From Pristionchus mayeri (Eukaryota; Nematoda; Chromadorea; Rhabditida; Neodiplogasteridae): 64,000 nt of DNA. The stretch covers positions 14,694,001 to 14,758,000 of the forward strand of contig BTRK01000004.1 in assembly GCA_036245805.1 (NCBI GenBank), read 5' to 3'. Positions 35,515 to 47,427 of the stretch are shown one piece after another (the first letter of the stretch is position 1; every line of letters begins with the position of its first letter). The notes beneath the pieces were generated by a model. It made no database searches and was not told the origin of the DNA. It saw only the letters and a program-made list of their open reading frames with translations. Both the position numbers and the translations under genes were made by a program.

Positions 35515-36725
35515 GCTCCCCTCTCAAATCATCCGCACTACCCGCCCATTTCCTCCTTCACTCTGCTAGCATGTAGCATCTCACACTATGCAATTTCATC
35601 TGAATTATCCTCAGAATTCTCACTGCATTTACCCTCGGTTAGCATGTAAAAGCCCTCTCGCACACGTTGTAAAATCACGTAGTATCACACGAACGTGTTC
35701 TAGCCATGACACGACTGCCATTTCATGCAAATATTTTTTAATAACAATCAGATACAACATGCATCGAGATAGTGGGCGCATCATACCAATATTTGTGTAG
35801 ATATTTTCCGTTAAGGATAAACGAATAGCCAAACAACCATTGCAGGCACTAACACATATTGTATAACGTGAAAAACATTCGTAGCCCTAATCCTGATAAG
35901 GGACCACAAGCACTGCTCATCAAATACAGTTAACGCGATACATTTTAATTTTGCCAGGAAAATCAATATTTTGATCATACTTCTTCAATTCGCTATTTCT
36001 CTCGAATTGCCGCCAATGAGCATTAGGCGCGTGGTTTGGAGGTCTTAGTTGGAGCTATCTGAGTTAACACATTTTTGAGCAAAACTCCGAAAGATTGCTT
36101 TTCTAGAAACTTCGGCAACCATCTTGCGGTGCTTTGGCGTAATCGTGAGCAAGACGAGCGAATGTACCGGAGAGTGCATCGATATGAAGAGAAACGTGAT
36201 AGAATACGGCACTTAACATGTTATTATCAAGTTGGTTATTTGATTACCGGTCCGAGCAACACTTTTGAGCATTCTTGGTAATGACCAGAATTCACGCAAA
36301 TTCGTTACCGTGAACTTTCGTTCGTTACCATCGAAAGTTGCGAGAACCGGGAGAAAGCTGCATATGAAATGCACGGGAAACTAATGGAGGCTCAGGCTAC
36401 CCTTTTGTTTAGGCTAGGCCAAGTGCACATAATTAATGAGAAAAAATGCAAAAGTAAAGAGGCCTCCACGTCATGGGGACAAGAAACGAAAAAGGGTAGA
36501 TGGGATCTGGTCCAGTCTATTGAGGTTAGCACTTAGAATGCTTGCTTCGCCCTAAAATGTGTCATGTGTTCATTGTCTTCCACGGCCATTACACTTGATG
36601 CGGGGGACAACTATCGTCATTGTTTTCAAAAAATACAATAACGTTTACATACGCGGTCCTCCGGCCTTCCACAGCAAGGAGAAGCACCCGCAAATAAGCG
36701 GAAATCCAATCAGCAAGCAGGGAAC
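35515..36725. other. 3' flank of hsp gene and intergenic, no gene seen
   Basis: No exons recognised. The foldback element starts at 36738. Confidence 0.45.
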
Positions 36726-36737
36726 CATTGCCTGGAG

Positions 36738-39700
36738 ATATGAGTGACTATCTGAGAGAACTGACCAGAGGCCGTACAGCGAAAAATAAAATTCTGATTT
36801 TAAGAGACCCTCCACGAGAGAACGTACCTAACGGACGACTTTTTTGCAACCCCCCTCAATACCTTGCTGGTGAAGTTCTCATAGCGAGTGCTGATATTTG
36901 GGCCAATATGAATGATCCTAGTGCACTTCCCCAAAAATGCCAGATCAAACCCAAAAAATATCGAAATTTTCATCCTAAAATAAAATACGTGCAATAAAGT
37001 TTTCCGGGTTTATTTTGCCATGAACATTCGAAAAAAGTGGTTCTGGAAGCGATTGGATTACGGTAAAAGGTCGAAAATTGAATTTTTCGTCTATTTGTTA
37101 TCTTCCTGAAAAATTTTTGTTCGCGTTACAGTGAGATAATGCCATTCTCGAATTCAGCGTGAAATTTCACCCCGGTACCATGTTTCGCTCTCCTTGGAAC
37201 TGGGGCTGACGGACGTTATAGCTCTCGGGACGATGAAAGACTCGTGTCGACGCTAACTTTGGCCCGGTGGTAGGACAGGACTGCATCTTCAAGTAAGGCG
37301 TTTTTGAGGTGGAATTACACCTTTGAGTTACATAAGTCGGTTTTAAACCGAATTTCGGTTTATTTGAGCTGTATTCGTGAAACTCGAATTTTCAATGTAT
37401 CGATTTTGGTTGTTCTCAGGTAACCTAAACATCACTTGAAAAAATACATCAATTGATCGAATAAATCCAATAAATCGATTGAAATGATCTCAACAATAAT
37501 GTATGCAATATTTTCAAGTGAAATATGCGCGATTTAAGATAGTAATACATCACAATAACCCAAAAAAATGAGTTTTTAACGATTTTTCGAAAAATCGCCT
37601 GTGGTTTATTTGACTGTACATTATAACACACTATCTGAGAAAATCAACATATTTCTTCAGCGACTTGGTACTCGCCGAAAATTCGGATTCCTTCTAACTT
37701 CACCAATATGTAGTACTCGACCAGGGAAACATACGAGCGTCGATAGAAGTTCGATCCGCGTCCGCGCGCGCGGCAAAGCGAATCTTGAAACAAACTACTG
37801 TAATCATCAAAAAATTTTCTACCGATTCCAATCACTGCGGCGGTAGGGGGAATGGGTCGGCGGGCAAATTCTAAGACTTTTTTACCCCGGGGACTTTTTC
37901 GATCAGATTCTATCTTACACCGGAAATCGATAATTCCACTTTTCCTTCCGACATTTTTGTACTACCCCGAAAAATTTTCAAGAAACCTACAATTTTTTGT
38001 TTGTGTTTCCGCATCTATTTATATCGATGCACACTTGATTACAACGGCGCAATTGAAATCCGCCCCGAAGCTAGTTAACCAGGTGAAAAGATCCCTCGAA
38101 ACCGGATTATGGTGTAAATAATACTGTAACCGCTTTTTTCAAATATGCATAATTCCATGAAAACGAATTATAAACGCCTTCTTAGCGATGTATGGACTTC
38201 GCTGACGAAGCAAGTGAAAGAAAATAATCGTCACATATTAAAATAACGAAATTATGAAAAAGCGGTTACAGTATTATTTACACCATAATCCGGTTTCGAG
38301 GGATCTTTTGACCTGGTTAACTAACTTCGGGGCGGATTTCAATTGCGCCGTTGTAATCAAGTGTGCATCGATATAAATAGATGCGGAAACACAAATAAAA
38401 AATTGTAGGTTTCTTGAAAATTTTTCGGGGAATTACAAAAATGTAGGAAGGAAAAGTGGAATTATCGATTTACGGCGTTAGATGAAATCTGATCGAAAAA
38501 TTCCACAGAGTAAAAAAGTCTTATAATTTGCCCGCCGACCCATCCCCCCTACCGCCGCAGTGATTGGAATCTATAGAAATTTTTTGATGATTACGGTAGT
38601 TTGTTTCAAGATCCGCGTTGCCGCGCGCGCGGACGCGGATCGAAATTCTACCGACGCTCGTATGTTTCCCTTGTCGAGTACTGCATATAGGCGAAGTTAG
38701 AAGGAATCCGAGTTTTCGGCCAGTGCCAAGTCTATTTCGGTTCTCTCAGATAGTGTGTTTTATCATATCGTGTAAAGATTGGTCAAAATCACCTAATATG
38801 ACCTTTTTTTCATATTGATAGGTTTTTGTTGGAATTCGAGCGAAAAAATTTTTTAGGAAAAAAATTGATTTAAAAATTGATCGAAAAATCTTAGATTTCG
38901 TTTTTATCCAAGCAAATTTATGAGTAATGTAAATACAAGTTATTTTGAGCATAAATAAAGCACCAATAAAGTAGAATTTAGCGATTCGCGAGGGTTTGGG
39001 CGTTGTGGACTTCTGGTGGCTTTCAACTGCAAAATACGATTTTCACGAATACAGCTCAAATAAACCGAAATTCGGTTTAAAACCGACTTATGTAACTCAA
39101 AGGTGTAATTCTACCTCAAAAACGCCTTACTTGAAAATGCAGTCCTGTCCTACCACCGGGCCAAAGTTAGCGTCGACACGAGTCTTTCATCGTCCCGAGA
39201 GCTATAACGTCCGTCAGCCCCAGTTCCAAGGCGAGAATGGCATTATAATTCGAAAATGGCATTATCTCACTGTAATGCGAACAAACATTTTTCAGGAAGA
39301 CAACAAATAGACGAAAAAATCAATTTTCGACCTTTTACCGTAACCCAATCGCTTCCAGAACCACTTTTTTCGAATTTTAATTGCAATACACCCGAAAAAC
39401 ATTATTGCACGTATTTTAATTTAGGATGAAAATTTCGATATTTTTTGGGTTTGATCTGGCATTTTTGAGGAAGTGCACTAGGATCGTTCATATTGGCCCA
39501 AATATCAGCACTCGCTATGAGAACTTCACCAGCAAAGTAGTGAGGGGGGTTGCAAAATAACCATCCGTCGACACCTCCCAGAAGCTACGTTCTCTCATGG
39601 ATGGTCTCTTAAGGTGCCCCTCGGGGTAACTTTTCACGTACAGTTCGAAAATCGACCTTAGGAAGCAGTATCTCTTACCCCTCATTTCATGTGTCGCGCT

Positions 39701-41706
39701 GAACCTGGGTGGTCGGTTTTTGTATTTTTTGAACAGCTCATCCAAAGTTCATAAATGTATAGTAATTCTGAAAGATCTCGACGAGATAAACATTTTTACT
39801 GTTGGAAGTGAAAAGGTAGCTCATCTGTGGAAAAAGTAATTTGAAAAATAAAAATGTCTGCCCTGAAAAAGTGTTTCAATGTGTGTCATTTTAATCACTA
39901 TTATTAGATTCCTCATGAAAAGATACCCTAGGAACCAACTTTTCATGAAAAAATTCGTGTCTCAAAGGGGTCTCCTGAATCTCAGAAAAAGAAAGGCAGT
40001 ATTTTTTTGCAAATATGTCAATTTTTAAGACGATCCACTAAAACTCCGATTAAGCCGAACTCCGATTAAGCCTAGTCAGTTTAGAGCTATACTTTTATAG
40101 GGCGAAAATATAACGTGCAAAAAACGGACATTATCTCAATTCGAAAAAATCGATCATCTCGATTTTTCTCATGCTTAGGCGCATGCTACTTTTCCATTAC
40201 GATCCGAATTCCAAATTTTCTGGGAAAATCTAAAGAACGAAAACATAATTTTAGCGTCATTTTGTGAGAATCGATTAGATTTTACTTGCATGCACCTTCC
40301 CCCAACTAATTTCCTCAAGCGTTATGCATTACAGCGGTAAATGAGTTTTTGAAAAAAAAATAGTTTCAGGTGTCCAAAAAGTCATTTTTATTAGATTGAA
40401 TATATGCTCCATTTTGCAAGTGCATAATACTTGGCCTAAGTTGAAGAAGTTGAATAATGTACAAAATTATCCGATAGCCCTCGTAACTTCGATATTATCA
40501 TGTGAAACATATTTTCTACGAGCGCTATATTGCATTTTCAAGAAAAATATACCTACCTTCCGGATGGATGCGGACCCTAAGCTCAACCTTTTCTGACATA
40601 TTTCTGACATGGTCCATTCTACTAGATTTGCCCAAAAAAAATTGGAATCCGGATCGTAAAGGAAAAGTAGCATGCGCCTAAACATGAGAAAAATCGAGAT
40701 GATGAAAATCGATTTTTTCGAATTGAGATAATGTCCGTTTCTTGCACGTTATATTTTTGCCCTATCAAAGTATAGCTATAAACTAGGCTTCGAAAAACAA
40801 GAAATATTCTTGCGAGAATTCGATTAATGCAAAATGGAGCATATATTCAATCTAATAAAAATGACTTTTTGGACACCTGAAACTATTTTTTTTTCAAAAA
40901 CTCATTTACCGCTGTAATGCATAACGCTTGAGGAAATTAGTTGGGGGAAGGTGCATGCAAGTAAAATCTAATCGATTCTCACAAAATGACGCTAAAATTA
41001 TGTTTTCGTTCTTTAGATTTTCCCAGAAAATTTGGAATTCGGATCGTAATGGAAAAGTATCATGCGCCTAAGCATGAGAAAAATCGAGATGATCGATTTT
41101 TTCGAATTGAGATAATGTCCGTTTTTTGCACGTTATATTTTCGCCCTATAAAAGTATAGCTCTAAACTGACTAGGCTTAATCGGAGTTTTAGTGGATCGT
41201 CTAAAAAATAGACATATTTGCAAAAAAATACTGCCTTTCTTTTTCTGAGATTCAGGAGACCCCTTTGATTTTTTCACGGAAAGTTGGTTCCTAGAGTAAC
41301 TTTTCATGAGGAATCTAATAATGGTGAATAAAATGACACACATTGAAACACTTTTTCATGGCTGAAATTGTTATTATTCAAATTACCTTAACTTTTTCCA
41401 CAGATGAGCTAGCTTTTCACTTCCAACAGTAAAAATGCTTATCTCGTCGAGATCTTTCAGAATTACTAAACTAAACGTTTATGAACTTTGGATGAGCTGT
41501 TCAAAAAATGCAAAAACCGACCACCCAGGTTCAGCGCGACACATGAAATAAGGGGTAAGAGATACGGCTTCCTAAGGTCGATTTTCGAACTGTACGTGAA
41601 AAGTTACTCCTAGGGGGCATCTTAAAATCAGAACTTTATTTTTCGCTGTACTGTACTGCGCTGTACATAGGTGGTATTGCTCGGTTCTCTCAGATAATCA
41701 CTCATA
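36738..41706. repeat. Composite giant foldback element (about 5 kb)
   Basis: Outer ends are tgagtgactatctgagagaa and its near complement ttctctcagataatcactca, flanked by ...ata and tata. Inside are two consecutive palindromes. The first (36801-39612) has arms of about 1.3 kb around a spacer of about 116 bp (38140-38255). The second (39613-41625) is centred near 40620, and a third direct copy of part of its arm lies in its middle (40640-40780). Arms match with scattered substitutions. No ORF of substance exists, so the element is non-autonomous. Confidence 0.9.
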
Positions 41707-41833
41707 TATTTATACCCGTCAAGGCAGGTGATTGCTTGCTTCGTTTTCATATTTTCTCCTATAAGCTTTCATTTTTATGCGCACCTGAAGAATAAGTTGT
41801 TTATTGAGCGACGCGTTGTTTCGCTTCACGGTA

Positions 41834-42400
41834 TCACTCATAGTTGAAGCGAGATTTAGCTGATAATATGTGTGCCACGAGATTTGGAAAAACGATCATC
41901 ATACATTTAGTATGCTGGTATTTCATCCTCTCGTTGTATCTGAAAATGTTATGCGTAGACATGCAAGCCAAATCATGCTCAACAACCCCCCCACCACTGC
42001 GATGAGAACCACACAAAATAGAAGAGCGCAAGTAACTGCTACGGTGAAGCACATGAACGGAAAACGCTCGTAGCACCTTGCTCCGGAAACTGTAACCGGC
42101 GACCAGGTGCCTTCCAAAGCCTGCCGGTTTGATTATCAAACAAGTAATTACAAGCATTCCGCACCTGCAACAACGATTCCTGCTCATCCAGGGACATCTC
42201 AGCAATCTAGAAACACACATAGGTTAAAAATAACGGGGAAATGAAAAAATACGATATTTCCAAGGTAGCTCACTCCGAGTGCAAAAGAGATCATCACAGA
42301 TAGAACAACAAACAACACAATGATGAAGTGGCGAACGGTCTTCGATATTATCCAGCGCGATCCCGGCGTTTGAACGGCCTCAAACGAAGCACTTTCAAAT
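41834..42400 (-). CDS. Predicted two-helix membrane protein, partial
   Basis: One exon-like block (about 42270-42400) encodes SKTVRHFIIVLFVVLSVMIS and the rest of a helix. A second (about 41930-42190) encodes an apparently extracellular stretch with a DNQTG glycosylation sequon. Shifted by a frame or short intron, it continues to WSPVTVSGARCYERF and a long helix (FMCFTVAVTCALLFCVVLI...). No family is recognised. The 5' side ends at a palindromic MITE, so the start is missing. Confidence 0.4.
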
Positions 42401-42446
42401 GGAAATTTTGTTGTTATACTGCATGTGACACAGTACGTTGACCACA

Positions 42447-43177
42447 GTGAGCGGGGGGGGGGGAACCGTTACCGGCAAAACCGCAACGGAACGCCATTCG
42501 CTGGGGAGTTGGTCTAGCTTCGTGGTTGTTTTATTTAAACAAGTAAGTTGTTTTATTGTAACAAGTAAGTTGTTTTATTGTAACAAGTATGCACTCCACT
42601 GTGTTTGGATCATCTGACTGGGTGAACTTGAATTTCGCTCACCACCAACGTAAAGGTGGTCGTGGTCCAAAATTGGGAATTTGAGTGGAAAATAATGTTT
42701 AGATAAACAACAAATACCACCAATCTATATTCCAGTATCCCAGTAATTACTCCAATCCTGTAACATCAATATCCATTGGTTACGATAGTTGGAGTATATA
42801 GGTGGGGTGGTCAGAGGATCTAAACAGTGTGGTGTAGTAGAGCGCATACTGGTAACAATGTAACAATTCCCCAGCCTCTAGGTGGAGTCCCGAAGGAGCC
42901 GTGATTTGTTTTTGTCACCCCCAAATATTGTGCATTTATTTGTTATCGTACGTCTTTCATTACCTTTTGCATCTGAGATTGCTGCCAATGCTTATTTTGG
43001 CAGTAATCTCAGATTTTACGATGGTGGTGAGTGAAAATCAAGTTCACATAGTTAGAGGATCTAAAAAGGGTCGTGTTGTGGTGTGCATACATGCTACAAT
43101 GAAACAACTCCCAAGTAGCTACCAACTCCCCAGAGAACGGCGCTCCGTTGCGGGTTTTGTCACCCCCCCCCCCGCTC
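42447..43177. repeat. Palindromic MITE, family B
   Basis: Ends are C/G-homopolymer rich: gagcgggggggggg on the left and ccccccccccgctc on the right. They are followed inward by matching inverted blocks (caaaaccgcaacggaacg / cgctccgttgcgggttttg; ggggagttgg / ccaactcccc). Further in, tgaacttgaatttcgctcacc pairs with ggtgagtgaaaatcaagttca. Confidence 0.85.
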
Positions 43178-43593
43178 CCCCTCGCTCCTCAATGAAGTCT
43201 CCGTCCAATTCTTTCACAATCTGTCCTGGCAAGTAGAGTTAGGGTGGATTTACGAAATGATGCAAGCGTTACCCGTATTTCGAATTATATCATAAATGCG
43301 GTGCAAACCTGATGTCTCTCGAGAAAACCCTCTCCAAACGCAGGCGCATTCAGTGCTACTAGCAGTGTGTAGAGTTCCTGATGTACCTTATTTTGATATG
43401 AGTAAGCAGGTATGAGGAAGTGACATACATAGTAATCATTGGGTCCTCCGGGCAACGGTATCGCTGGTTGCTCTCTAGAATTAGTGGATTAATATAAAAC
43501 GGAACTAACTAATATTCACAAAATATAGATTTTTTAAAAAAATCTATGTATTTTAACCCAGAAAAAGGGTGTTTTGTCAAACTGTCCTTGCTC

Positions 43594-43960
43594 CTATGAC
43601 AAAAATAGTTTGGTCCTTTCACTATCATTTTGCAGTAATTTAGGAAAGTTGTACCGTAGGATGCACAGTGCCGGCAGAAGCATGAGCGGGTCCCACACTA
43701 GATTAAGAACAACATCGGTGAACACGCCGAGTAGCTGAAAGTTGTGCAGAATTTGGCGGTCGCGCAAACGGGGAAAATAACTCACGACGAGTAAGGTGAT
43801 GAGTGCGGAATATTTTTTGGAAGTTTGATTCGCACATAGTACGACGACCACCAACGCCGGTACCGCGAGACTTACGGAGAGCGCCGTAAGCACATGCCGA
43901 ATCGTCTTGATTTCTCTATGGATTCGCAGAGAAAGCGAATAGCTCATAGCTGCCGCAGAA
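43594..43960 (-). pseudogene. Chemoreceptor C-terminal fragment (Str superfamily)
   Basis: Reads EIKTIRHVLTALSVSLAVPA (start of TM6) and, after a short gtgag...ttcag intron, LGVFTDVVLNLVWDPLMLLP then RYNFPK, the TM7 'P..l....I..Y' ending of these receptors, and a stop. No TM1-5 exons are identifiable upstream. Confidence 0.5.
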
Positions 43961-44236
43961 CGGTGGCTCAACTACTGGAAGATCATCGAGCAGTTCTCTC
44001 CCTTCCGTTCCATGGAACAATAAATGGATCTGTCACGGAAAGTTACTGCCACATATATATCTGGAGAAATACGAGAGTATTTCCCAGAACTAATGAAAGT
44101 AGAAAAGGCTGTAACTCGTAATTTATGTATATCCACTGTACTTTGTAGGTAAAGTGAACATGTTGTGATCCGGACACAAATTATGGAATATGAGAGACAT
44201 CACGAAGAAAAATCGTTGAATTACTCGATAGTACTG

Positions 44237-44305
44237 ACCTTTTCTGCAAAATATTTTTCTGCATGAAATACTGACATTTCCTGCAAAATATTTTTCATCA
44301 ACCAA
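44237..44305. repeat. Short direct repeat
   Basis: Two copies of ctgcaaaatatttttc with flanking similarity (atgaaatactgacatttc / ccaacga) lie about 37 bp apart. This is the only structure seen in the otherwise empty stretch 43980-44920. Confidence 0.6.
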
Positions 44306-44928
44306 CGATCTGCATTTAATAAAAGGATTCCTCGTACCTCTAAAAGAGAAACTTCTAGGCTTGAGATATGGAACAGTTCATGGATAAACACAATATATCC
44401 TTAGACTCAAGTATGCCTTGAATTTTCATTGAGCACGTAGGACAATGATCATGAGAAGCTGTAGAGTTCTCATTGTGGAATTTATTTATTTTGGAACAAA
44501 ACTTCCAATAGGTCAAAAATATCATCTATGACCCTTCCTTCTTCGTAACCATTTATTCGATCTGTTAAAGTCCATTAATTTGGAATTCTTATAAATTGCG
44601 ATTCCAATTAGTCTAATAGTGCTCATAATAGTGCGTTATATTTTTTTTTTGTATTTCGCTCTTCCCATTAGGAATTGCTTGTCACCTTCTTTTGGGAAGA
44701 ATGCGAAAATCTATACACGTTAGATGATAAAGCGAAGGCAATTCGAGGGTGCTAGGTCAGTAATAGAGATTAGAGAGGTTGAATCATGCAAATGCCATTG
44801 CAGAGACCCCAAGGCAATTTCGTTGCCGATCTTCTCGAATTGCACATTTCCTTGATTTTCATTTAAATTTATTCATATCGCGATGTCCAATTGCACATAT
44901 TTGTTTAATAACGTGAACTGTGTCAAAT

Positions 44929-46097
44929 CTATGAAGTGGTAATGAGGGACGGCAAGACTCCCTCGTCATGCTGGGCTGCGTCGCGAGCCTTGATAAACTC
45001 GACCAGATTCAAGTAGGCCTGCGGGAAGAAGGAGTTAGACGCTAATCGCCTTTTTCTTACCTTGACCACAAAGGCTTGGAAGGCTATTATCACAACAAAC
45101 GAGATGATCGTTGCAAGCACCATCATCATCTCTGGAATAATCTTTCGCAATGCTACCGATGGATTAGTCTATACTAGAGTTCGAGAATCGATCGGCACTT
45201 CTTCGATATTTGGCCCACCCCCCCCCCTTCCCCTATCATTTTGCATTCCCCTCTCCATCGCAGAGGGGTTGTGTGACTGAAAGTTAGGGAGAGGCCTAGA
45301 AATGAGTAAGCTTGTGGAGGAAGGGGGGTGGGCCAAATATCGAAGACGTGTCAAACGATGCCCCTCTAGACCGGGCGAATGGTGAGCGAACTTAAATAAT
45401 GGAGAGACCGTGGCATCGTTTCTCGAACTCTACTCAATTCTCATTTAGCCACATGACGAATAGAGATATGTAAAATTTATAATATAACCAACCCTCATCT
45501 CCGGATGGGGGATTTTTCAAGACTTACCCTGAAATTATTGCAATTTCTGTTATTCAACTGTCAAGTCGCACCAAGAGCTGCCCGGCGAACGAAACAGTGG
45601 AAAAAACGCCCATAATGAGGAAGGTGGTGTAGATGAGAAGAGGAATGCGCGATTGCTTGATGACTGCGTACAATCCGATACAGAGGAAGGGAATGCACAG
45701 CAGAACTCTGAGGTCCCCTAGAAAGAGGGAGAGCACGCAACCGAAGATGGGAACTGCCATGAGCACTCGAGCGAGCGTCTGCAACGGTAAATAAAGACTC
45801 TCAGCAACCAGGCGCCTTGTTAAAATGTTTCAAATATTGAGACAATTCGTTTTGGGGATTCCGGTAAGGGTTTTGAGATCCACAAAAATGTCTTGTATCA
45901 TTTTAGAGTTTCTTTGCTGAAACTCCTTCTTTAAAAGGTTATGAAAAATCCAATCAGATCTATCGATCTCCATATCTACGAGGAAATAACGATATTTTGT
46001 TCGAATATGAGCCGGAAAGACTGTCAACTCTCACTGTTACGTGTGCTCCGCAGCAGCAGGAGTGGTACTTGGGATCCTCCAAATTGAAGGGAGCCAT
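44929..46097 (-). CDS. Nematode four-TM protein (DUF7027-like)
   Basis: Four minus-strand exons join exactly in phase: 46097-46041, 45778-45559, 45152-45061 and 45018-44929, giving 152 residues. The product begins MAPFNLEDPKYHSCCCGAH, a short cytosolic Cys-cluster start. It has four hydrophobic helices at about residues 22-40 (RVLMAVPIFGCVLSLF), 44-60, 68-90 and 98-120 (VLATIISFVVIIAFQAF), then a polar tail ending VLPSLITTS. This matches a widespread but uncharacterised nematode family of small tetraspan proteins with a 'YxCCCxxH' start. The family name is my recollection, so treat it as probable. The protein probably sits in an internal or plasma membrane. Intron 2 holds a nested palindrome (45174-45433). 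The start Met is the only one fitting the exon. Confidence 0.75.
45174..45433. repeat. Nested palindromic element (family A ends, inner palindrome)
   Basis: Outer ends tagagttcgagaatcgat and atcgtttctcgaactcta belong to MITE family A. Inside is a second perfect-looking inverted pair, cttcgatatttggcccaccc (about 45208) and gggtgggccaaatatcgaag (about 45342), with C/G homopolymers, suggesting one MITE inserted in another. Confidence 0.85.
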
Positions 46098-46109
46098 ATG
46101 TTCTGAATC

Positions 46110-47420
46110 GAGAGAGAATATATGAAAAGTGAACGCGCTGCTAATAGTGAAACTGTTAGGTGAGGAGAAAACGAGGATGGGCGAGAAAGAGAGAGTGGAT
46201 GAGGAATAATGCCGCTGACAGCCAGTAAACTCTTCATTGTTTGCTAAAGATCTTCGTCTTATTGTTTGCTAAGAAATCTTGATAACTCAGTGGAATCAGG
46301 GATATAATTCTGAATGCAAAGATACGAGCAGGGCGTGAATATGAGACAATAAGAAATGTGTGAGTGCAGTTTCCACTTTGACATTTCAGGTTTCTCGAGA
46401 GATATTAACATTTATGTCATTTTTCCCTTTAACGTGGCTGAAACGTGGGCTGAAACGTGATCCGGATAGATAATGGGAGAGAAGGTATCAATCTCGAGTA
46501 AAGGCGATATTTGAGTACTCAAGACAAGCAGAGAGGGGAGAGGATTCAGGCTATCCAAATTAGAGAAAGTGGAAGTGAGTGGAGCAGGCTGACCAATGAA
46601 GAGAGAGGGGAATGGAGAGGACTCAATATGCACACGCGGATGACGCCGTCACTACTGCCATACAAACTGGATTAATGGAGTTAATTACAATTTAATTTTA
46701 CACTTCAATTCTTTATCCACCATGGTAATTATGATGAAATTTATTTTCGGTAGCTTGCAGTGGATGAAGGTTATATACGGGGGCCACCTCGAGTGGAACG
46801 TCCCCAGGGACACTAACGACGTAGACTCGAGAGTGGGGGGGGGGGAATGAGCTTGATGACGAGGAGGGAAAGAGTCGTTGAGGATTGGTAGATTCGGATT
46901 TGAGGGGAAGCAGGTAGAGTTAATATGCCGCAAATAATGTTATTCTCCAAATACTCTCTCAGAACACATTTAGAGAAATTACCGCGAACAAAAGTGCCCT
47001 CTCTGTCGTTCATTTTCCCAATAATACAATCTTTATTCGATCTCTTGAAGTGCAACTGTTTATGAAATTCTAAGAACGAACATTCCAGATAAATACATTC
47101 AATTCGATTTAATAACGATAATTCCAGGAAGTGCCCGTCTCATCATAATTCGTTACTTGAAATTAACATCGAAGGTTTCAGTTCGAATAAACATACACTT
47201 CCCCTAACACAATTTATATCTTGGGGATACCAGGAGTAAATAGAACCGGAAGAAGATAGAACTATTTTCGTGTGAAATACGATCAAATATGACGTATCGT
47301 AACAACAGGACCAACTAAATAATGAATAATAATATACCGATGGTGAAAAGTTTATAAAAATGTTCAATGAATCATAAGGACTGGGAGGTTTGACATAACA
47401 ACAGTCTGAGGAAAATGTGA
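46110..47420. other. Intergenic, no gene seen
   Basis: Contains a G-run (about 46836) and AT-rich sequence. Open frames have no recognisable domains. Confidence 0.4.
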
Positions 47421-47427
47421 TTACGAA

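Noticed and set aside
37644..39310. Several 60-100 codon frames inside the giant palindrome
   Set aside because: They occur as mirror pairs because the DNA is palindromic. Composition is random and the arms differ by frame-breaking changes.
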